In this document: positions 1-6,431 of the stretch, piece by piece
How the letters are laid out: each line of letters opens with the position of its first letter
How positions within the stretch are numbered: the first letter of the stretch is position 1
IMG/VR virus record: IMGVR_UViG_3300017739_000161
Coordinates: 1 to 20,266 of that record
Length of the DNA: 20,266 nt
Source: a virus
Reading direction: 5' to 3' (one strand)
The notes under the pieces: model-generated
Databases searched by the model: none
What the model saw: only the letters and a program-made list of their open reading frames with translations
What the model was told of the DNA's origin: nothing
Program-made: the position numbers and the translations under genes

Positions 1-269
1 AATGTAAGATTATTAAAATCTACTACGGCTGTTGTACCGTCTAAAGTAGGAGTGCCAGTTTTAAGTGTAAGTGCAGAACCTCCAGCGGTATAGTTTGTGC
101 CTGATACCTCATTAGAGGTGCTGTAAGCTGTTGTTGAGGCATTTAGAGTAGCTGCATTAGTAAATAAAGCTAACTTGAAAGTGTCGGGTGATCCCCCTTG
201 ATCAAAGTTATGTATCCCTTTAAATAACTCTTGTTTAAATGAATTAGTTAAAGTTGATGTTATTGCCAT
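1..269 (-). CDS. Conserved small phage virion protein, C-terminus cut by window edge
   Basis: The frame opens at an ATG at 269 and stays open for 89 codons to the window edge without a stop, so the 3' end is missing. The product starts MAITSTLTNSFKQELFKGIH, then has a stretch around FKLALFTNAATLNAS and a Thr/Ser/Gly-rich part with TNYTAGG. I recall this pattern (short N-terminal helix with QEL..G.HNF, then TFK.AL, then GT.Y.AGG) as a common small conserved protein of tailed phages, often close to tail or neck genes, but its precise role is not known to me. It lies 9 bases after the stop of the 244-aa gene, so it belongs to the same transcription unit. Virion role is inferred from context. Confidence 0.8.
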   Translation of the reverse strand, partial: MAITSTLTNSFKQELFKGIHNFDQGGSPDTFKLALFTNAATLNASTTAYSTSNEVSGTNYTAGGSALTLKTGTPTLDGTTAVVDFNNLT

Positions 270-278
270 AACGAAATT

Positions 279-1013
279 CTACCATACATTTGGCTCAGGT
301 GGACTAGGATCGTGCCTACCAACCATTATTGGCTCATATACAGGTTGTTTGATTTGTTTCAGATATTCACTTCTTTTGATGGTCTTATATTCGCCATTAT
401 CATCTGTCATAACTAATAATGGGTCTGAAAGCCTGTGGTAGCCGTAAAGTTTTTCTTCTGACGGCACGTTAGCATCTAGAGTAGGTGATGTACTAGCTAC
501 ACCAACTTTCATGCCTTGTTCTATACATTTAGCTAGCCAATACTCAACACATGCTCTGCCTGCTTCAGCGTAATGTAGATTATTTTTATAGCTAAAATCT
601 GCACCATACAAGTTAAGTTCACCCACTTCCGCTAAGTATGCAAAGGCTACAGCATAAGCTACTGTATTGTTTAAATAATTAGTCTTACCTTTTTTAACAA
701 CTTCTTCTATTGGATACTCTACAAGACCAGGACATCTATCATCTAACTCACAAGTATAGATAGGCCCTTTATGTTTTTTAAGAACATCAGTCATAATATC
801 TGTTTGATTAGACGCATCTTCAGTATCTAAAAATCTAGCAGGTGGATCCATCATAAATACACGATCATGAAAAATAACTCCTGCTACAGAGTTTATTACC
901 CACACTTCATCAAAATGTGCGCTATGTGTCTTGCTTAGGCAAAAGTCATGCCAGCTTGCACCCATAGCTACTATGGCAACTTTCTTGCCTTTTAAAGCTT
1001 CTATTTCTTTCAT
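279..1013 (-). CDS. Rossmann-like protein, possibly MptE-like/DUF115 or glycosyltransferase-related
   Basis: This 244-aa protein has an N-terminal beta strand and Gly-containing turn (KKVAIVAMGAS, residues 10-20), then a second strand ending in VINS (39-42) and an Asp-Pro pair at 56-57. Further on is LNLYGADFSY followed by a His-Tyr (NNLHYAE). The layout of a GxS loop, an Asn after the next strand and YGxDxSY resembles the DUF115/MptE-like and sialyltransferase-like Rossmann proteins that phages often carry, but the match is distant and from memory. It has no signal peptide or membrane segment. It lies between an adaptor gene and a small virion protein, so it may modify a surface polymer or a virion part; this is a guess. 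Function unassigned. Confidence 0.8.
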   Translation of the reverse strand: MKEIEALKGKKVAIVAMGASWHDFCLSKTHSAHFDEVWVINSVAGVIFHDRVFMMDPPARFLDTEDASNQTDIMTDVLKKHKGPIYTCELDDRCPGLVEYPIEEVVKKGKTNYLNNTVAYAVAFAYLAEVGELNLYGADFSYKNNLHYAEAGRACVEYWLAKCIEQGMKVGVASTSPTLDANVPSEEKLYGYHRLSDPLLVMTDDNGEYKTIKRSEYLKQIKQPVYEPIMVGRHDPSPPEPNVW

Positions 1014-1019
1014 ATATAT

Positions 1020-1679
1020 TTAACGAACAGGAGTACGTAAAGAATCGTATCTATATTCGTCTCTTCTCCCTCTGCCTTCGGCTCTATTCTTGAGCCTAGC
1101 TATTTCTTGACTATACTTTTGATCGTATAACTGGAGAAGATCAGGATCGCCTTTCATGAATGTATAGGCTTCTATTAAGCAACCGTATAACAAAGCATTT
1201 CTAGCATTTTGTGAAAGCCAAGTTCCTGTTGTGTCAGTCACAAGAGAATTAGGCTTAAACAGATAATTCAACTCCACGCTGTAATTTTGATCTGGTACTG
1301 GTGCTACTACAAGACTAGAGCCACCAAGTTGTTTTGAAAAATCACCATAGTATTTAGGCAAACCACGTAAACTTACATCTGACGGATCAACTGTAAATTC
1401 TTGCATAAATGATGGGTGTTTTTTGTCTAAGTAATGATAATCAGAGTTACTGTCAATAACAGCTACACTAAAAGCTAAAACAAAATCTGCTGGTGTTGTA
1501 AGTATTTTATTGCCAGCAGTAAATGTCAAAGCGCTAGTTTTTCTAAAGTTATCAAATTGAACATCTTCAAAGATTCTTTCTTCAACGGTTTTAATTATTT
1601 CGTTTAAATCATTTACAAAAGTAGTCTCGGTATTTTGTAAGTAATCTTGAATGAGTCCTTTTAATTCTGTTAATGTCAT
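1020..1679 (-). CDS. Head-tail adaptor/connector-like protein (second copy type)
   Basis: The 219-aa product begins with a helical segment (LTELKGLIQDYL, then a long helix to about residue 40), followed by a beta-rich core with TPADF, YHYLDKK and a polar strand near VELNYLFKP. It ends in two helices, the first with ARNALLYGCLIEAYTFMKGD, and a basic Arg-rich tail. This helix-core-helix plan with a final basic tail is that of the phage adaptor (gp6/SU10-adaptor-like) proteins which join the portal to the tail. Its ATG overlaps the stop of the zinc-ribbon gene as ATGA. It resembles the neighbouring 224-aa gp4-like protein in plan, so both may be ring components of the neck. Family assignment is from pattern only. 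Confidence 0.82.
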   Translation of the reverse strand: MTLTELKGLIQDYLQNTETTFVNDLNEIIKTVEERIFEDVQFDNFRKTSALTFTAGNKILTTPADFVLAFSVAVIDSNSDYHYLDKKHPSFMQEFTVDPSDVSLRGLPKYYGDFSKQLGGSSLVVAPVPDQNYSVELNYLFKPNSLVTDTTGTWLSQNARNALLYGCLIEAYTFMKGDPDLLQLYDQKYSQEIARLKNRAEGRGRRDEYRYDSLRTPVR

Positions 1680-1981
1680 GTTGTTATTGTAACTCTTCCT
1701 AATGCAGATGTTAGCAAGAACCCTCTAAAACTTCTACCTATTGGATTATCATTTGAAAACACATTACCGCCGTTTGCTTCTACATCATTATTAACTCTAG
1801 GGTCATATAAAGCTTCAGGATCTGCTGTATGATTGAATGGACCTAACTGTGGATGTTTAGGTTCAAAACAATTATCGCATACCTTTAAACCTGTCCATTC
1901 TTTTCTTAGCTCATGTAATTTGTATTCAAAACCGCATCTATCACACAAAGCTCTAGCAAATTTGCCAGTTGCATATGTCAT
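1676..1981 (-). CDS. Cys4 zinc-ribbon phage protein
   Basis: The 101-aa product has CDRCG at residues 13-17 and CDNC at 35-38, four cysteines spaced as two CxxC knuckles 18 residues apart, typical of a structural zinc ribbon. Between them is LHELRKEWTGLKV and after them EPKHPQLGPF, a combination I recall from many phage proteins found beside head-tail joining genes. The C-terminal 25 residues (GRSFRGFLLTS...) are hydrophobic and basic. The start overlaps the stop of the gp4-like gene (ATGA at 1981-1978) and the end overlaps the next adaptor start (ATGA), so it is translated between two neck proteins and may be a small neck or tail part. It could also bind nucleic acid; nothing here decides this. 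Confidence 0.87.
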   Translation of the reverse strand: MTYATGKFARALCDRCGFEYKLHELRKEWTGLKVCDNCFEPKHPQLGPFNHTADPEALYDPRVNNDVEANGGNVFSNDNPIGRSFRGFLLTSALGRVTITT

Positions 1982-2652
1982 CTTCTGACTCCAGGATAAG
2001 GTCTGACTCTAAATGATGCTCTGTCCTCATCTTGGTCGGCTGCACGCCTAAATTCTTCCTCATATATAGCTTTAAGCTCCATACTTCGCTCAGGAGCTCT
2101 TTTTTGCGATAAGTAATAGGCAAGGCCTGCTACAAAGCAAGGAAATAGCCTGAAGGGCATCTGCATAGTGTTTGTTGCTGAATCAACATCATCTATTCTC
2201 TCTAATTTGGTAAATCTGATAATATCGGTAGAATTTTCAGGTGTTGGGTACAAATATAAAACTGGATTTATTTGCTTGTCTAAGAAAAATTGTGAAGGTT
2301 TTGATTTGGAGTCTTTGTTAGGTATAGAGAAATATTCTGATCTAGACAACCTATCCATACGTATATCTGTTGTGTCAGTCCCTACGGTTCTTCTAACTGT
2401 TACATCTAAAATGTCTATCGTGCTAGTACCTAGTTGATAGTTATTGGTGCCTTCAGTAACTGTTTGTGTGCCAGTTGATATGGTCCATTGATTAAGACCT
2501 CTGTTAGCCCATTCAGCTAACATTAGGTTTGCTGATCTAATAGCGGTTTTTAGATCATAACCAGTTCTAAGTTCTAAACCACACCTTTCGTATGCTTCTT
2601 CTATAAACTCTGTAATATTGAGTTCAAAATCTTTGCTACCTGAAACTGCCAT
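1978..2652 (-). CDS. P22 gp4-like head-tail adaptor (tail accessory factor-like)
   Basis: The 224-aa protein has an N-terminal helical bundle: ITEFIEEAYERCGLE, then TAIRSANLMLAEWANRGL, whose R.aN.ml.eWa..Gl pattern is the hallmark I know from P22 gp4-like and related adaptors. A beta-rich middle follows (YQLGTSTIDILDV, then PSQFFLDK and LYLYPTPENS), then a C-terminal helix rich in charged residues (RSMELKAIYEEEFRRAADQDEDRAS) and an Arg/Pro tail ending RPYPGVRR. In this family the C-terminal helices dock on the portal ring. It starts at a TAATG junction with the preceding 224-aa gene and ends in an ATGA overlap with the zinc-ribbon gene. I am fairly sure of the adaptor role, less of the exact family. 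Confidence 0.86.
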   Translation of the reverse strand: MAVSGSKDFELNITEFIEEAYERCGLELRTGYDLKTAIRSANLMLAEWANRGLNQWTISTGTQTVTEGTNNYQLGTSTIDILDVTVRRTVGTDTTDIRMDRLSRSEYFSIPNKDSKSKPSQFFLDKQINPVLYLYPTPENSTDIIRFTKLERIDDVDSATNTMQMPFRLFPCFVAGLAYYLSQKRAPERSMELKAIYEEEFRRAADQDEDRASFRVRPYPGVRR

Positions 2653-3326
2653 TAGTCTTCATATAAATTGTTAAATGTGATTGCTGGATCTAGATAGCTT
2701 TCGTGCCCTTCTGCTGAGTGCGTCCATTGTGACGGTTTAAAGTCAGGTGCACCTTCGCCTGTTCTCCAGAGTGCAGGACTAGTAGCCCTAACTCTGTTGT
2801 TCGGTAAAGCAACTAAGTTACCTTTCCATTTACAATCATCTGTTATATATAATACATGAGATTGCTTGTGTTGTGCAGGGTCATCTGCAATATCGTTATT
2901 TGTATAGTCAACCGTAAATAAATACTTGGCTTGATAGAATTGTCCATCAAGTTTAGCTAGCCAAGGAGATGAGCTTACACGATCAATACAAACAACCGCA
3001 TGATCTCTCGATTCGCAATCCCAAGGTTGGGCTATATGATCTTCCATAGGTTCAGGCCATTCTTCTAAAGGTATATCAGCTACAAGAGCTTGTATAGGCA
3101 TTCTGGCCCACATAGCACCACCATGTATATTGCCTTCCTCCCAATCTTCTGTGTCTATTTCACATCCAGTAAAAACAACCTGAAAACTAAGAGATCTATC
3201 AGGTATTGTGTTAACTGCTATAACATAAGCATGAATAAAATCGCCGTGATAGCGTTGATGATTAGCTGTAAATTCTCGTCTGACCCAGACTTTGAAATGC
3301 GGTATGTTACTTATCAGATGGGGCAT
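2652..3326 (-). CDS. Conserved phage protein of unknown function, near neck genes
   Basis: This 224-aa protein starts MPHLISNIPHFKVWVRREF and is rich in Trp, His and Asp with alternating beta strands (LSFQVVFTGCEI, HAVVCIDRV, YQAKYLFTVDY, SHVLYITDDC). There are no membrane segments or signal peptide. I do not recognise an enzyme motif; several His, Asp and Cys residues (for example the WDCESRDHAVVCID stretch around residues 112-125) could bind metal but also fit a plain beta-barrel fold. It overlaps the gp4-like gene at a TAATG junction and follows the basic 63-aa gene, also by TAATG. Its place directly before the adaptor genes suggests a neck, tail or head-completion role, but this is only positional. 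Confidence 0.85.
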   Translation of the reverse strand: MPHLISNIPHFKVWVRREFTANHQRYHGDFIHAYVIAVNTIPDRSLSFQVVFTGCEIDTEDWEEGNIHGGAMWARMPIQALVADIPLEEWPEPMEDHIAQPWDCESRDHAVVCIDRVSSSPWLAKLDGQFYQAKYLFTVDYTNNDIADDPAQHKQSHVLYITDDCKWKGNLVALPNNRVRATSPALWRTGEGAPDFKPSQWTHSAEGHESYLDPAITFNNLYED

Positions 3327-3517
3327 TAACGATTTACTTCAGCGCCTTGTTTGGCTCTTCTTCTGTTTGAGCCACCAGCAACCTGTAAATCGGAACTAAG
3401 ATTAACTTTGCCACCTTTTGCGTAGCCTTTTGTCTTCTTCATAGCTCCGCCTTTAGCATAACCTTTAGTTTTTTTCGCAGCTCCACCCATCGAATAACCT
3501 TTTGTTTTTTTATACAT
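3326..3517 (-). CDS. Very basic 63-aa protein with three 12-residue KKTKGY repeats
   Basis: The 63-residue product contains KKTKGYSMGGAA (3-14), KKTKGYAKGGAM (15-26) and KKTKGYAKGGKV (27-38), then a non-repeated tail, NLSSDLQVAGGSNRRRAKQG. Lys, Arg and Gly dominate the repeats, giving a strongly positive, probably disordered chain suited to nucleic acid contact. It has an ATG 2 bases past the preceding stop and ends in a TAATG junction. It is the last of a run of small basic genes around the nuclease gene. I know no function; a DNA-condensing or capsid-lining role is an inference from charge. Similar GG-containing segments occur in the neighbouring basic proteins and at the end of the 722-aa protein. 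Confidence 0.8.
   Translation of the reverse strand: MYKKTKGYSMGGAAKKTKGYAKGGAMKKTKGYAKGGKVNLSSDLQVAGGSNRRRAKQGAEVNR
3404..3511 (-). repeat. Three in-frame 36-base tandem repeats
   Basis: Three consecutive 36-base units encode residues 3-38 of the 63-aa basic protein. The amino-acid units are nearly identical while codons differ (for example AAA/AAG and GCT/GCA swaps), so the copies are old or selected at protein level rather than recently duplicated. Confidence 0.85.
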
Positions 3518-3519
3518 AA

Positions 3520-3792
3520 TTAACTTATTGTTGTAACCTTCCTTCGGTTACTCATTACTTTACCACACCCTTTAGCTATAAAGCCACCATTCTTTTTCTT
3601 TTGCCAGCTAATTCTTGCTGGTCCTGTTTTCTTTTTAGCTGCTGATGTGCATTGTGCTTTGGTTGGCCTGCATGCTGGATAACCTTTTCTTTTCTCACCT
3701 TTTTGTCTACCACAAGGTTTGCCTGTTTTGCAATCAATCCAACCCTTACCATCGTTTCGAGAAAACCATTTTCGTAACCCTTCTTTAGCCAT
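3520..3792 (-). CDS. Small basic Cys-rich phage protein (DUF5872-like)
   Basis: This 90-aa protein begins GLRKWFSRNDGKGWIDC and has CKTGKPCGRQKGEKRKGYPACRP, a block I associate with the DUF5872 type of small phage and giant-virus proteins. It has five cysteines in all: C21, C27, C41 and C48 in the N-terminal half, and C76 in a second block near the C-terminus, KNGGFIAKGCGKVMSNRRK. That C-terminal block is shared in form with the next basic gene (TGGLVAVKGCGKIM). Lys and Arg make up a large share, so DNA binding is plausible. The gene starts on a TAATG junction with the 72-aa gene. Function in the phage is not known; the family name is from memory. Confidence 0.83.
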   Translation of the reverse strand: MAKEGLRKWFSRNDGKGWIDCKTGKPCGRQKGEKRKGYPACRPTKAQCTSAAKKKTGPARISWQKKKNGGFIAKGCGKVMSNRRKVTTIS

Positions 3793-4010
3793 TATGCTAC
3801 TCTTGCTTTACGTTTTTTGCCTGGCATAATTTTTCCACAGCCTTTTACTGCGACTAAGCCACCAGTTGCCATTTTATTTTTAGATTTGTTACCCCAGTTC
3901 TTAGCACCTACTTTACGACACTTTGATAAAGCACCACTAGCATAAGCGCTAGGCCATACTTTATATCTAGATTTTACTTTATGGTAACATGCGTCTTTTT
4001 TACCAGCCAT
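3792..4010 (-). CDS. Small basic phage protein ending in a KGCGKxM motif
   Basis: I start this gene at the ATG at 4010 rather than the in-frame ATG at 4046. The longer form would overlap the nuclease gene by 29 bases, and MAGKKDACYHKVKSRYKVW is the natural beginning of this protein type, with 7 bases between the nuclease stop and this ATG. The 72-aa product has DACYHKVKSRYKVWPSAYAS, GALSKCRKVGAKNWGNK, and a C-terminal TGGLVAVKGCGKIMPGKKRK. The first block is a conserved sequence I have seen in many marine phage proteins of unknown role. The C-terminal block repeats the pattern in the adjacent 90-aa gene. High positive charge suggests nucleic-acid contact; this is inferred. Confidence 0.83.
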   Translation of the reverse strand: MAGKKDACYHKVKSRYKVWPSAYASGALSKCRKVGAKNWGNKSKNKMATGGLVAVKGCGKIMPGKKRKARVA

Positions 4011-4017
4011 ATTTTGA

Positions 4018-4437
4018 TTATACTGGCTCGTAGGCACCTTCTGCAATCAAAATATCTCTATTGACCATATGTTCTGCTTCAACGTCATCCTTGCTTTGAC
4101 CAAAGTATTTGACCGCTAGATTATTGGCTACCATAGCTTTATTGATATCTAAGTCGTCAACCACGATAGAACCAAGCACTCTGCCATATTTACCTTTAGA
4201 GTCTTTTAGTTCGCTTCTGAGAACTATATCTTTACCGTTATCTATAGAGTCTTGTAGAAATTTAGATGCTAGTTTTCCACGTGCTTTTTCATCTAAGTCA
4301 CGAGTTCTAGATTCTGGAGTATCAATACCGTATAGACGTACACGGCATTTATGAAGAATGCTAAAGCCTAGATCGAGGACACAATCTACCGTATCCCCGT
4401 CTACTACTCTAGTTACTTCGCATTTATATTCGTACAC
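4018..4437 (-). CDS. Staphylococcal nuclease-like (SNase family) endonuclease
   Basis: The 139-aa product is a compact SNase-fold nuclease (PF00565 type), which cuts DNA or RNA with a calcium ion. By alignment to the staphylococcal enzyme, VVDGDTV places metal-binding Asp15, CRVRLYGIDTPES holds Arg34, Asp39 and Glu42, and KYGRVLGS holds Arg86; these match the known Asp21, Arg35, Asp40, Glu43 and Arg87. All catalytic and metal positions are therefore present. The later NKAMVANNLAVKYFG is the usual second-half helix. There is no signal peptide, unlike secreted thermonucleases, so it should act in the host cell or in the virion. It sits amid small basic proteins in the structural block. Possible roles are host nucleic-acid degradation or DNA processing; unproven. 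Confidence 0.93.
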   Translation of the reverse strand: MYEYKCEVTRVVDGDTVDCVLDLGFSILHKCRVRLYGIDTPESRTRDLDEKARGKLASKFLQDSIDNGKDIVLRSELKDSKGKYGRVLGSIVVDDLDINKAMVANNLAVKYFGQSKDDVEAEHMVNRDILIAEGAYEPV

Positions 4438-4710
4438 TTATGCCCAAATAGCTGCGCAAACTGTTTTTACTAAAGCTTCTTCACCAGAATAATCAGTAGC
4501 AGCACCACCGTCTTCTACGAATTTACTTAGATGTTTGTTTTCATTTGCAACTGTACCGTTTAGATGAGCATCTGCACCAGTTCCAGTTAAAACATTTTCA
4601 TAACACACCATAACTGTTGGGTGTTTTGCGTTAGCTGTATCAGCTGCTGAGTCATCTGTTAGAGGATAAACCTCTATTCTTTGTACTTTTTGTTTACTTG
4701 TTATTGCCAT
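4438..4710 (-). CDS. Small conserved phage protein, unknown function
   Basis: A 90-aa protein starting MAITSKQKVQRIEVYPLTDD, then VMVCYENVLTG and a C-terminal helix (SGEEALVKTVCAAIWA). Two beta strands, an acidic loop and a terminal helix can be guessed from the pattern. It begins at a TAATG junction with the 59-aa gene and ends directly before the nuclease start (its stop is adjacent to the next ATG). I recall MAITSKQ-like small proteins near tail and neck genes in marine phages but cannot name a role; a minor virion protein fits the neighbours. Confidence 0.8.
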   Translation of the reverse strand: MAITSKQKVQRIEVYPLTDDSAADTANAKHPTVMVCYENVLTGTGADAHLNGTVANENKHLSKFVEDGGAATDYSGEEALVKTVCAAIWA

Positions 4711-4889
4711 TATTTAACCTTCTTTTTTTTATATTTACGTTTTGGTTTTTTAACCAAATCCTTATGTACCATTGTATAGGCTTCATTCTTCTCTGTCGAC
4801 TTGTCATCTGCAACATATCGACCATCTTCATCACGAGCTCTGACCTTTACCCAGCCAAACCAATTTCCTACTTTTTCCCAAAAATTCAT
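4710..4889 (-). CDS. Small basic protein with Trp-rich N-terminus (59 aa)
   Basis: This ORF is below the usual length cut-off but is convincing. An ATG at 4889 lies one base after the stop of the 94-aa gene, and the frame closes in TAA at a TAATG junction with the next ATG at 4710. The product reads MNFWEKVGNWFGWVKVRARD, then an acidic middle (EDGRYVADDKSTEKNE), and ends in a run of Lys and Arg (KKPKRKYKKKKVK). The Trp-rich start and strongly basic tail give an amphipathic plus DNA-binding look. No family is recognised. It is another member of the basic cluster at 3326-5175. Confidence 0.75.
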   Translation of the reverse strand: MNFWEKVGNWFGWVKVRARDEDGRYVADDKSTEKNEAYTMVHKDLVKKPKRKYKKKKVK

Positions 4890-4890
4890 A

Positions 4891-5175
4891 CTAGCACCTC
4901 CAGCGCCTGCGAGCCTGCCTTATTCTTGAGTTCGGATCATTCCTTGTCTTGGCAGAACTTCTTTTTAATTGCCCCAAAGATCTTGCACAATAAGATTTTC
5001 GTCTTTTTGCTGCTTTGCTATTACGTTTAACCTTACCAGTAACAGCGGTTTTAAGCTTAGAACCTGGGTTCTTACGTCTATATGCGGCAACACCTTTTTT
5101 GGTCATGCCAGCACCAGACTTAGTAGATCGGTAGTTTCCTCCCTTACCTACTGTTCTTCTTACATTTCCAGCCAT
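4891..5175 (-). CDS. Very basic phage protein (DUF6321-like, from memory)
   Basis: The 94-aa product is Lys/Arg-rich throughout: GMTKKGVAAYRRKNPGSKLK, then TGKVKRNSKAAKRRKSYCAR, then SAKTRNDPNSRIRQARRRWRC at the end. The order GxTxKGV..YRR.NPGSKL, an AKRRKS.CAR block and T..DPNSRI..ARR.W.C is one I recall from cyanophage-type proteins annotated only as a domain of unknown function (I believe DUF6321, not certain). No membrane segment. The stop lies one base before the 59-aa start. A role in binding phage DNA, perhaps within the head, fits its charge and the neighbouring basic genes but is not shown. Confidence 0.83.
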   Translation of the reverse strand: MAGNVRRTVGKGGNYRSTKSGAGMTKKGVAAYRRKNPGSKLKTAVTGKVKRNSKAAKRRKSYCARSLGQLKRSSAKTRNDPNSRIRQARRRWRC

Positions 5176-5176
5176 A

Positions 5177-5470
5177 CTAAGCGTGGAATATTGTCACCCT
5201 ATCTAAATTGGCTAAAACAGCATGTATGCCGTTTTCGAACAATACACCTTCTGACGGGATACTTAATGTTTCTGTATCATTAGCATTACAAGGAGCAACT
5301 AATAAAATTGTTCCTGTTACACTACCGTCTCTAAAAGTTACTGTACCATCTGATGAACCACCAGCTATTACATACCCTTTTAGTCTGGATCTATGTTGAG
5401 TTAGATCTACACCACCTGTAGCGGTTGAAGTTGAAGATGCTGTTTTGACATCACTTCCTACTAATCTCAT
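5177..5470 (-). CDS. Small beta-rich protein, probable virion component
   Basis: This 97-aa product is Thr/Ser/Gly/Val-rich with short beta strands: RLKGYVIAGGSSDGTVTFRD, then GTILLVAPCNANDTETLSIP, then GVLFENGIHAVLANLDRVTI. It looks like a small all-beta structural domain, of the kind found as head decoration or fibre-associated proteins in marine phages. It starts at a TAATG junction with the 43-aa gene and lies just downstream of the three jelly-roll-like paralogues, so it may be co-assembled with them. No motif gives a firm name. Confidence 0.8.
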   Translation of the reverse strand: MRLVGSDVKTASSTSTATGGVDLTQHRSRLKGYVIAGGSSDGTVTFRDGSVTGTILLVAPCNANDTETLSIPSEGVLFENGIHAVLANLDRVTIFHA

Positions 5471-5601
5471 TATTTTTTCTCCTGTATTTCAGCAGTACAA
5501 GGGCCTAAAGCCTCAAGTTTTTCTACTGCTTTCTTTTCGCTTGCGACTGAAACTTCTCCAGACTCGCCATTTGTTTTTGTATATTTAATTAAATATGCCA
5601 T
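5470..5601 (-). CDS. Tiny 43-aa protein between structural genes
   Basis: The short ORF starts at an ATG at 5601 overlapping the stop of the 276-aa paralogue (TAATG) and ends in another TAATG at 5470. It encodes MAYLIKYTKTNGESGEVSVA, then SEKKAVEKLEALGPCTAEIQ, ending EKK. The pattern of two beta strands and a helix is similar in style to the 42-aa gene at 7501, with which it shares position directly after a paralogue. Both-end overlaps make it very likely to be expressed by coupled translation. Function unknown. Confidence 0.72.
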   Translation of the reverse strand: MAYLIKYTKTNGESGEVSVASEKKAVEKLEALGPCTAEIQEKK

Positions 5602-6431
5602 TAGTATAAACCCTCCTGTCTTTCGTAGCCCATTAAAACGTAATCAATCTGAACTTTTTGATTATTACCAGCTGGATTCCAACCAACAAATGGATAAACG
5701 ATAGCACCACCTGATGAAGTTGGATCTAATTGTGCTGTAAGACCCTCAGTAGATAAACTATATTTCAAAGCTTCAGGTGAATTTGGTTTACCTGCTGAAA
5801 TACCGTTTACATCTTTATAAATAAACTTACTTTTAGGATCATACCAAGTAGTCCAAGTAATCCACTTACCTTTAGTACTTGCTTCTTGATAGTAGCCTTC
5901 AGTCCCAAATGAACCAAATGCGCCAGTAGCTGCAATAGTTGCAGTATTACCAATTTTGAACCAACTAGCACTAGATTGTGTTATCTGTTCATTAAATCCT
6001 GGTCTAAAAGCTAATCCAGGAGAAGTAGCACCTGTAGCAAACTGAGAATCTTGTGAGCATATTGCAAAGTTAAAATCACCTGTATTAGCACTATCTAGCT
6101 TATATCTGACTTGATGAAACCAATAACCATCAGGATGTATGTTCATAGTGGACCTGTTAGCTCCTGCGCCACCACCCCACTTTACAACTACGTCATTAGC
6201 AGCAGAACCGCTATTAAGTTCTAAAATACCACCTTCTGCATCGTTGACTATAGTAGCTGAAGAGTTGCCAGTTGTACCAACTAAGAAACCATTCGTATTA
6301 GTATTCATAGTATGGAAATCATCAAAAATTATATGAAACTTTGATGGCCACATACCACCTTCGAAATCGCCAGCAGCATGTTTAAGTGCTGATGGTAAGT
6401 TATTAAATCCTTTATTAAAGTTTGTACTCAT
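5601..6431 (-). CDS. Tandem surface-protein paralogue 3 (jelly-roll-like)
   Basis: The 276-aa product belongs to the same family as the next two genes upstream. Shared landmarks are SKFHIIFDDFH near the N-terminus, a TIVNDAEGGILEL segment, a beta stretch around NDVVVKWGGG, a WFHQVRYKL strand, and the C-terminal QIDYVLMGYER. In the upstream copies these appear as KFNQYFNDFH, IIDGDGGILRL, WFFKIRAKV and DIDYIWCGVER. Repeated short strands, high Gly/Asn/Thr/Ser and aromatic residues suggest a concanavalin-like beta-sandwich for a virion surface, perhaps receptor or carbohydrate contact; this fold is inferred. It follows paralogue 2 by a TAATG junction and precedes the 43-aa gene. Confidence 0.85.
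   Translation of the reverse strand: MSTNFNKGFNNLPSALKHAAGDFEGGMWPSKFHIIFDDFHTMNTNTNGFLVGTTGNSSATIVNDAEGGILELNSGSAANDVVVKWGGGAGANRSTMNIHPDGYWFHQVRYKLDSANTGDFNFAICSQDSQFATGATSPGLAFRPGFNEQITQSSASWFKIGNTATIAATGAFGSFGTEGYYQEASTKGKWITWTTWYDPKSKFIYKDVNGISAGKPNSPEALKYSLSTEGLTAQLDPTSSGGAIVYPFVGWNPAGNNQKVQIDYVLMGYERQEGLY

Noticed and set aside
4011-4046. Longer start for the 72-aa basic protein at 4046
   Set aside because: It would overlap the nuclease end by 29 bases, and the conserved protein begins at MAGKKDACYHK (4010).
4698-5283. Plus-strand frames of 104-110 aa that look hydrophobic
   Set aside because: They run opposite the small basic genes; Phe/Leu/Ser content is the mirror of Lys/Arg codons, and no promoter or ribosome site is seen.
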